18,576 nucleotides of DNA from Planctomycetaceae bacterium. GTDB lineage: Bacteria > Planctomycetota > Planctomycetia > Pirellulales > UBA1268. The translations under genes were made by a program, and so were the position numbers. The first letter of the stretch is position 1. Each line of letters starts with the position of its first letter. The stretch spans positions 1 to 18,576 of the forward strand of contig JABHNP010000209.1 in NCBI GenBank assembly GCA_018694455.1, in the 5' to 3' direction. The notes beneath the pieces were generated by a model. It saw nothing but the letters and a program-made list of their open reading frames with translations, had not been told where the DNA came from and searched no databases. Below are positions 15,251-18,576 of this stretch, one piece after another.

Positions 15251-15256
15251 ACACCC

Positions 15257-15731
15257 ATGAAAACACTCGCTATCTTCTGCCTGCTAGCACTCCTCACCTT
15301 CGCCGCTAACACAACGATCATTGGCATGGTGGGTGTTCATGATCGCGATACGCTGACACTACACACTGAAGATGAAACCCTGAAAGTAAGGCTGTCTGGC
15401 ATTGATACGCCTGAGCTGGGCCAGACCTTTAGTAACAACGCCAAGCCGGCACTATCGGGAATGGTTTTTGGCAAGTCAGTCACCATCAGCAGCACCGGCA
15501 AAGATCTCTATGAAAGATCGTAATGGCAGGACACTGGGGACTGTATTCTCAAAGGAAAGAGGCTACGTAAATGCCGAATTGGTTCGTATGGGGATGGCAT
15601 GGCATAACCGTAGGTACAGCAACTCTACTGGCATGCAAGGCTTTGAAGACTACGCCAAGGAAAACAAGTTCGGCCTGTGGGCTGACAAGAACCCGATAGT
15701 ACCGTGGGATTGGCGGAAGGGGAAACGGTAA
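15257..15731 (+). pseudogene. secreted micrococcal nuclease (SNase/thermonuclease) family gene broken by a 13-bp insertion
   Basis: SNase-family enzymes are Ca2+-dependent phosphodiesterases that cut DNA and RNA. The first 88 codons give a signal peptide (MKTLAIFCLLALLTFAANTT), a HDRDTLTLH strand, and the catalytic segment VRLSGIDTPELG with Arg45, Asp50 and Glu53. This frame then stops at TAA 15521-15523. The rest of the enzyme follows in another frame: RNGRTLGTVF with the second catalytic Arg, GYVNAELVRMGMAWH, then GLWADKNPIVPWDWRKGKR to TAA 15729-15731. The break is explained by a 13-bp unit flanked by AAAGATC at 15500-15506 and 15513-15519. Removing 13 bp restores GKDRNGRTLG, the family motif, and a 153-residue protein. 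The gene stands divergent from a minus operon and ends at a strong terminator. Confidence 0.88.
15500..15519 (+). repeat. 13-bp insertion bounded by 7-bp direct repeats
   Basis: AAAGATC occurs at 15500-15506 and 15513-15519 with a period of 13. The extra unit (for example 15500-15512) shifts the nuclease reading frame, and deleting one period restores the conserved Gly-Lys-Asp-Arg-x-Gly-Arg motif. The pattern fits replication slippage between short repeats. Confidence 0.75.
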
Positions 15732-15748
15732 GGCGTTCGTCAGATTTA

Positions 15749-15778
15749 GCGGCAGCGTTTATTCGTTGCCGCCCTTTT
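15749..15778 (+). terminator. rho-independent terminator of the nuclease gene
   Basis: GCGGCAGCG (15749-15757) and CGTTGCCGC (15764-15772) form a 9-bp stem with one G-U pair and a 6-nt loop (TTTATT). CCTTTT follows on the plus strand. It starts 17 nt after the nuclease stop codon. Its stem-loop recurs almost unchanged at 17217-17239. Confidence 0.75.
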
Positions 15779-15803
15779 CGTTGCTGAAGCGGACGCAGAT
15801 GGC

Positions 15804-16931
15804 TTAGTCCTGACCGATGCTTGTTACTTTCCTGAGCAAGGGGAGTTTTTTTAATAAATTTTCACAATACGTCCATTGATCGAATGTCTCTTTCCACTCT
15901 GGCGGAATTGCCCCAACCCCCTTATAGGCTCCAAGTACCATGCCGATCGCGATACTACGTGATGCATTGTCGCCTCCTACCATGGCATTGCCCTGCATCG
16001 CCCCTTTTAGTCCCTCTTCTTGCTCGGCATATTTTAAGATAAAGTAAATGGCACCCGGTAGAGTTCCTTCTGTTGGGCTCGCTTTTCCTACCTTGATCGG
16101 TTCCGAGCGGCCGACATCCCAGAGTCTGGCCATGCTTGTAAGTGCGAGATCGTCGCTAAACGCTTCTTTAAAAAGTGCGGAATTTGGATCCGCTTCTTCT
16201 TCCACCTTGGCGATTGCCTGTAGTACTTTGTCCTTGATAAAGCCGCCCATCTGCGCGGCAACCTCTTCAATAGCTTTCCCTGGTTTCATGCCATGGATCA
16301 CCCGGTGCGTCACGCGGGCAAAAAATTCTCCGCCACCAAGGGCATGAGCGTCTTTGTGCGTAAACATAGACTTTCTGGCAACATCGACAAGCTCCTCTTC
16401 CAATTCATAATAGGCATGGGCTGCGACATGGCGAATGGCCATGGCATTGGATATGCCACCCAAATCTTCAGTCGGAACGCCTTGTTTTACCTGGGCATAG
16501 GTCTCTTTCGTCATGGTACAGATCCATGAACCCCAACTCTGTTCGAGGCGTTTCATCCAGTGGGGAATCAACGCGGCGACACTGAACGGCCTGGGTGGAT
16601 CAGCTATTTCCGCCAAATGTTCTAAGACCAACACATTATAGTCACCGTAGTCGGTTGTGCCGCCCGCTTTTTTACCGGGATGATAGTTTCTCTCGCCCCA
16701 TCCAATGCCATGAGTTTGACCGCCCATCAGTTCACCGGGAGACATGAATTTCTCAATCGATTTTTTGCCGTAGGCCTCATAAATCTTTTGGGCGTCATAT
16801 TCGTAATGACTTCCCAAACAAAGTGCATCCGCGACTACAGCTCCAAAAAATGCGCCTTTTATGGCCTCAGTCTTTTTAATAATACTTTCCCCCTTTTGAT
16901 TAAAAACTTTTTCGGACATGTCCGACGACAT
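15804..16931 (-). CDS. ADP-ribosylglycohydrolase (ARH/DraG) family protein, 375 aa
   Basis: The family removes ADP-ribose from proteins or hydrolyses related substrates using two metal ions. Here the N-terminal GAFFGAVVADALCLGSHYEY (residues 26-45) and the C-terminal GGDNASRSIAIGMVLGAYKG (319-338) match the family's first helix and second metal motif. The middle has TTDYGDYNVLVLEHL (92-106) where classical members have a T-D-D-T/S motif. In the C-terminal motif the usual second Asp of GGDxD is Ala323. So two metal-ligand positions differ from the textbook pattern, although Asp94, Asp97 and Asp321 remain. This may be a divergent subfamily with another substrate. Length and helical composition fit the family. 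The start is ATG 16931 or 16919; neither has a strong ribosome site. No signal peptide is seen. It follows 16953-17198 on the same strand after 21 bp. Confidence 0.88.
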   Translation of the reverse strand: MSSDMSEKVFNQKGESIIKKTEAIKGAFFGAVVADALCLGSHYEYDAQKIYEAYGKKSIEKFMSPGELMGGQTHGIGWGERNYHPGKKAGGTTDYGDYNVLVLEHLAEIADPPRPFSVAALIPHWMKRLEQSWGSWICTMTKETYAQVKQGVPTEDLGGISNAMAIRHVAAHAYYELEEELVDVARKSMFTHKDAHALGGGEFFARVTHRVIHGMKPGKAIEEVAAQMGGFIKDKVLQAIAKVEEEADPNSALFKEAFSDDLALTSMARLWDVGRSEPIKVGKASPTEGTLPGAIYFILKYAEQEEGLKGAMQGNAMVGGDNASRSIAIGMVLGAYKGVGAIPPEWKETFDQWTYCENLLKKLPLLRKVTSIGQD

Positions 16932-16952
16932 CCTGAAGCGAACGGCGAAGGT

Positions 16953-17198
16953 TTAGGTTTTTTTGTCGCGATACTTTTCCAATTCAATCTCAGGATTCGA
17001 ATTCAGGACATTGAGAACGTCTTTGTCAATTGAGGTCAGGCAAGTAAGGGACAGGAGGCTGCCTTTATACTTAGCCACCAATTCAGCGGCCTGTTCCGCA
17101 GTCAAAGACCTTATTTCATTTGTATTTCTTGGAAAGTCTTCGGCTAAACAAAGACTACAACTCAGAACCAAAACAGCAGCAATTAAAAATCTCATCAT
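16953..17198 (-). CDS. short secreted protein with planctomycete-type leucine-rich-repeat unit, 81 aa
   Basis: A signal peptide (MMRFLIAAVLVLSCSLCLAE) is followed by about two repeat-like units, SLTAEQAAELVAKYKGSLL and SLTCLTSIDKDVLNVLNSNP. The first resembles the LTPEQAxALAxHKGxLxL repeats I know from large planctomycete proteins. Here only a fragment exists, so it may be a cut-down relative. It probably folds outside the cytoplasm. The double ATG at 17198/17195 has a weak GGTGA upstream. It lies between the lipoprotein gene (17278-17544) and the ADP-ribosylglycohydrolase gene, all on minus. Confidence 0.68.
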   Translation of the reverse strand: MMRFLIAAVLVLSCSLCLAEDFPRNTNEIRSLTAEQAAELVAKYKGSLLSLTCLTSIDKDVLNVLNSNPEIELEKYRDKKT

Positions 17199-17216
17199 TC
17201 GTCACCGTACATATTT

Positions 17217-17244
17217 GGCAGCGTTCATTCGTTGCCGCCTTTTT
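17217..17244 (+). repeat. second copy of the nuclease-terminator hairpin
   Basis: GGCAGCG (17217-17223) pairs with CGTTGCC (17230-17236) around TTCATT, and GCC plus five T follow. A 23-nt core (17217-17239) matches 15751-15773 with one mismatch, on the same strand. Both flanking genes here are on minus, so it is not placed to end either of them. It may be a dispersed hairpin element or the terminator of an unseen plus transcript. Confidence 0.6.
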
Positions 17245-17277
17245 GTTTTGTGTCGGCGGGTCGTCTGTCTAAATTAA

Positions 17278-17544
17278 TTAGTGCATGAAATTATCACTCT
17301 TAGACTTTTGTCCAACTTTCCCGTCCTCAAAATCAATCACCCATTTCTCATTATCGATATGGTAGGCGTAATACATAGGGGTTTCGTCCAGTTTCACCTC
17401 CTCGTCAGGGTCTCCCATGATCTCTACCACCTTTTCTGGACTCATTCCCGCTTTGACTTTTTGGAGATCCTCAAGCGACACCGTTTGGAAAGAACATCCG
17501 CACATCACAGTTGCTAGTAACAAACAATAAAAAGTTCTCATCAT
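17278..17544 (-). CDS. lipoprotein with BamE/SmpA-like small domain, 88 aa
   Basis: The N-terminus MMRTFYCLLLATVMCGCSF ends in a lipobox-like VMCGC, with Cys17 the likely lipidated residue. The mature part reads LEDLQKVKAGMSPEKVVEIM, then GDPDEEV, then YYAYHIDNEKWVIDFEDGKV. The V-x-x-G-M-x-x-x-x-V-x-x-x-x-G-x-P pattern followed by a strand pair is that of small BamE/SmpA/OmlA-like outer-membrane lipoprotein domains. Members support protein assembly or envelope integrity, and the role here is unproven. The double ATG (17544, 17541) is preceded by GGGGAGGA, one of the strongest ribosome sites in the window. The start overlaps the stop of the preceding small frame (ATGA), suggesting translational coupling. 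Confidence 0.76.
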   Translation of the reverse strand: MMRTFYCLLLATVMCGCSFQTVSLEDLQKVKAGMSPEKVVEIMGDPDEEVKLDETPMYYAYHIDNEKWVIDFEDGKVGQKSKSDNFMH

Positions 17545-17635
17545 TCCTCCCCGTAAGGATTTGGTGGCGTGGTAGATGCATCGTCCAGCATGTTGCCAAA
17601 TTCGTCTTCTGTGTTTTTGGGGGATCGTCTTGCAT
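17541..17635 (-). pseudogene. 31-codon small protein frame requiring a -1 shift at a C5A5 run
   Basis: ATG 17635 opens with MQDDPPK, identical to the start of the next gene upstream (17641-17814). Directly after these codons lies CCCCCAAAAAC. Reading -1 there gives NTEDEFGNMLDDASTTPPNP and YGEE, an acidic protein-like sequence. It ends in TGA at 17543-17541, overlapping the ATG of the lipoprotein gene. The unshifted frame instead runs antisense-like through the lipoprotein gene. The shift could be a decay mutation, a sequencing indel or real slippage at the A run. Confidence 0.45.
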
Positions 17636-17640
17636 GGTTA

Positions 17641-17814
17641 TCACATCTGCCACAGCCAGGGAAACCAGGTGACTAGCTTGGCCAACCCCATCAAGATAAG
17701 AAATCCGACAAACATCCATACTAACGGCCGCCCGTCAGCTTCGATACGGTCTTCTGGGGGTGGGCGGCCCACTACGTACTCGACGTATTCGCTTTTCGGT
17801 GGATCGTCTTGCAT
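17641..17814 (-). CDS. small tail-anchored membrane protein, 57 aa
   Basis: The product begins MQDDPPKSEYVEYVVGRPPP, an acidic and Pro-rich cytoplasmic part. It ends with a single hydrophobic helix (LVWMFVGFLILMGLAKLVTW, residues 31-50) and FPWLWQM. It has no signal peptide, so it is probably tail-anchored. No ribosome site is visible. It starts a minus-strand run of five small genes down to 15804, with 5 bp to the next start. Its first seven residues recur at the start of the downstream 31-codon frame, implying a local duplication. Family unknown. Confidence 0.6.
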   Translation of the reverse strand: MQDDPPKSEYVEYVVGRPPPEDRIEADGRPLVWMFVGFLILMGLAKLVTWFPWLWQM

Positions 17815-17845
17815 AGGTGCAGTTTATCAGACCGCTGCATAAGAA

Positions 17846-17885
17846 AGCCCGCCCGCAGGAACCATGACAAACCTACGGACGGGCT
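17846..17885 (-). terminator. stem-loop with U-rich tail on the minus strand
   Basis: Read on minus, AGCCCGTCCGTAGG and CCTGCGGGCGGGCT form a 14-bp stem with two G-U pairs and a 12-nt loop, followed by TTTCTT. On plus the same two positions would be C-A mismatches, so the structure favours minus transcription. It sits just upstream of the 57-aa gene (start 17814) and could end a transcript from the right or act as a leader attenuator. Confidence 0.55.
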
Positions 17886-18386
17886 GAAGTTGTGTAGGGA
17901 TATTACGGCCCGCAATGTGGCCGGTTCAGGGCGGTGTGCGTCTGTCCAAAAAACGCACACAGAAAACCCACATTTGTTGCAAATAGGTAGTGTTCAGCGG
18001 AAGAATGGGCCAGAAACCGCAATGAGAAAAAGAGATTGAACCCCTAGGGGAATCCGGTATGGGGGGGTGGACTCAACCCTAGGAGCCAAACTCTTCATTA
18101 TTATAGGACACATTTCAGGCCGTGGTGGTTGCCTACAGGCAGCCGCTCTGCAATTACGCCCCGGCATAAGCTATACTACGGAGTCGGCTTTTTCCGCTGC
18201 GGTAACCTCACTGGTAACCCCAGCACCAAAAAGGGCCTTCCGGAGGGTACGCGAACGGCTAGCAGCCACATTGGAATTGTCGCCGCATAGCACTTTCTTG
18301 AGCGTCCCCCCTTCTCTCTTTCAGCCTTATTTCATAGGCTTAAACGCTTTCAGCGACAACGCCAAAAGACCTATTTCAAAGTAGTA

Positions 18387-18415
18387 TTGGCACTATCTGC
18401 AATATAGCGTTATTC
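18387..18415 (+). promoter_or_regulatory. tentative promoter ahead of the integrase
   Basis: TTGGCA (18387-18392) and TTATTC (18410-18415) are separated by 17 bp, the standard spacing, and lie about 90 bp before the integrase ATG. The -10 match is poor. The direct repeats at 18419-18491 would then lie in the leader or over the transcription start. Confidence 0.28.
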
Positions 18416-18418
18416 TCG

Positions 18419-18491
18419 GTTGAAACACGTTGAAACCTGTTTGCACCTATCGGTACGGTGGCACCAAAGCGGTGGCACCAGAGTGGCACCA
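18419..18491. repeat. two sets of direct repeats just upstream of the integrase
   Basis: GTTGAAAC occurs at 18419-18426 and 18429-18436, exactly 10 bp (one helical turn) apart. GGTGGCACCA occurs at 18457-18466 and 18471-18480, and GTGGCACCA at 18483-18491. The stacked copies next to a recombinase start suggest sites for a regulator or the recombinase itself, such as arm-type sites or an operator. Confidence 0.6.
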
Positions 18492-18505
18492 AAGGAAACA
18501 CCAGC

Positions 18506-18576
18506 ATGAAACCAACGCTTGAGGCTTCCAGCTTTCGATTTACTGAGGATCGTATTGAAGATGCTTTGCGACTCAT
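18506..18576 (+). CDS. N-terminus of a probable tyrosine recombinase/integrase (partial)
   Basis: ATG 18506 has AAAGGA at 18491-18496 about 9 nt upstream, and the frame is open to the window edge for 23 codons. It begins MKPTLEASSFRFTEDRIEDA. The FTEDRI...A segment resembles the opening of integrase arm-binding domains (typically FTdxxI followed by Pro-rich sequence). Catalytic residues lie outside the window, so this is an inference from a short N-terminus plus the upstream repeats. If right, an integrated element begins near the right edge. Confidence 0.5.
   Translation, partial: MKPTLEASSFRFTEDRIEDALRL

Larger units (their letters stand above)
17815..18505. other. 691-bp non-coding region between the small-gene cluster and the integrase
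   Basis: No credible gene lies here. A GTG-started plus frame at 18067-18384 has no ribosome site or recognisable features. The stretch holds the hairpin at 17846-17885 and a 7-bp-arm inverted repeat GTGTGCG/CGCACAC at 17934-17960. It also has the palindrome CCCCTAGGGG at 18041-18050 and a direct repeat of GGTAACC near 18200-18220. The integrase-proximal repeats lie at 18419-18491. I found no tRNA in it. Confidence 0.45.

Noticed and set aside
18030..18130. Possible tRNA or tmRNA near the integrase (CCCCTAGGGG and GAACCCC motifs)
   Set aside because: I could not assemble an acceptor, D, anticodon and T arm on either strand, and no GGTTCGAATCC-type T-loop is present.
18067..18384. 105-codon plus-strand frame before the integrase
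   Set aside because: It has a GTG start inside a G-run without a ribosome site, no recognisable motif, and overlaps several inverted and direct repeats.
1..18576. CRISPR array, restriction-modification or toxin-antitoxin cassette
   Set aside because: There are no regularly spaced repeats, no methylase or nuclease motifs apart from the broken SNase gene, and no recognisable antitoxin beside the ADP-ribosyltransferase-like gene.

Overview
The window comes most probably from a member of the Planctomycetota. The evidence is the pair of large exported proteins at 2819-6924: a PSCyt1/PSCyt2(DUF1549)/PSD1(DUF1553) cytochrome-like protein followed by a Tat-exported DUF1501 protein. This pair is a hallmark of that phylum. 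Other clues agree: a short secreted EF-hand protein just upstream, a DUF5671-type membrane protein, a planctomycete-style leucine-rich-repeat fragment, weak or absent Shine-Dalgarno sites at many starts, moderate GC, and many small orphan membrane or secreted proteins. I cannot place it to genus.

Layout. (1) 1-2074 holds small genes on both strands. They include a probable R-S-E class ADP-ribosyltransferase-fold protein (952-1503, minus), a short membrane protein behind it, and a GlsB/YeaQ-type membrane protein. (2) 2346-6924 is the core operon, with EF-hand protein, PSCyt/DUF1549/DUF1553 protein and DUF1501 protein all on plus. A DUF5671-type gene (6936-8021) converges on it. (3) 8278-14550 is gene-poor, with orphan membrane or secreted proteins separated by long non-coding stretches. 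These stretches carry several clean inverted repeats, the best being a three-tier hairpin at 9848-9897. Two reading frames here look protein-like but are interrupted, at 9304-9708 and 11697-11946. (4) 14602-17814 holds short orphan genes, a micrococcal-nuclease gene broken by a 13-bp duplication (15257-15731), an ADP-ribosylglycohydrolase-family gene (15804-16931), and a minus-strand cluster of tiny secreted, lipo- or membrane proteins. That cluster includes a tandem pair sharing the same first seven residues, the second of which is frameshifted at a C5A5 run. A 23-nt hairpin sequence occurs twice in this region. (5) 17815-18576 is non-coding with hairpins. It then has stacked direct repeats in front of the first 23 codons of a probable tyrosine recombinase/integrase, which suggests that the right edge enters a mobile element.

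How the genes work together. Only the 2346-6924 cluster has a clear joint logic: its three proteins have export signals and are commonly clustered in planctomycetes. An ADP-ribosyl writer-like gene and an eraser-family gene are both present, but they lie 14 kb apart and nothing in the sequence links them. I did not find a complete new defence or metabolic system. The most unusual material is the structured non-coding DNA, the cluster of disrupted small genes and the integrase-proximal repeats.
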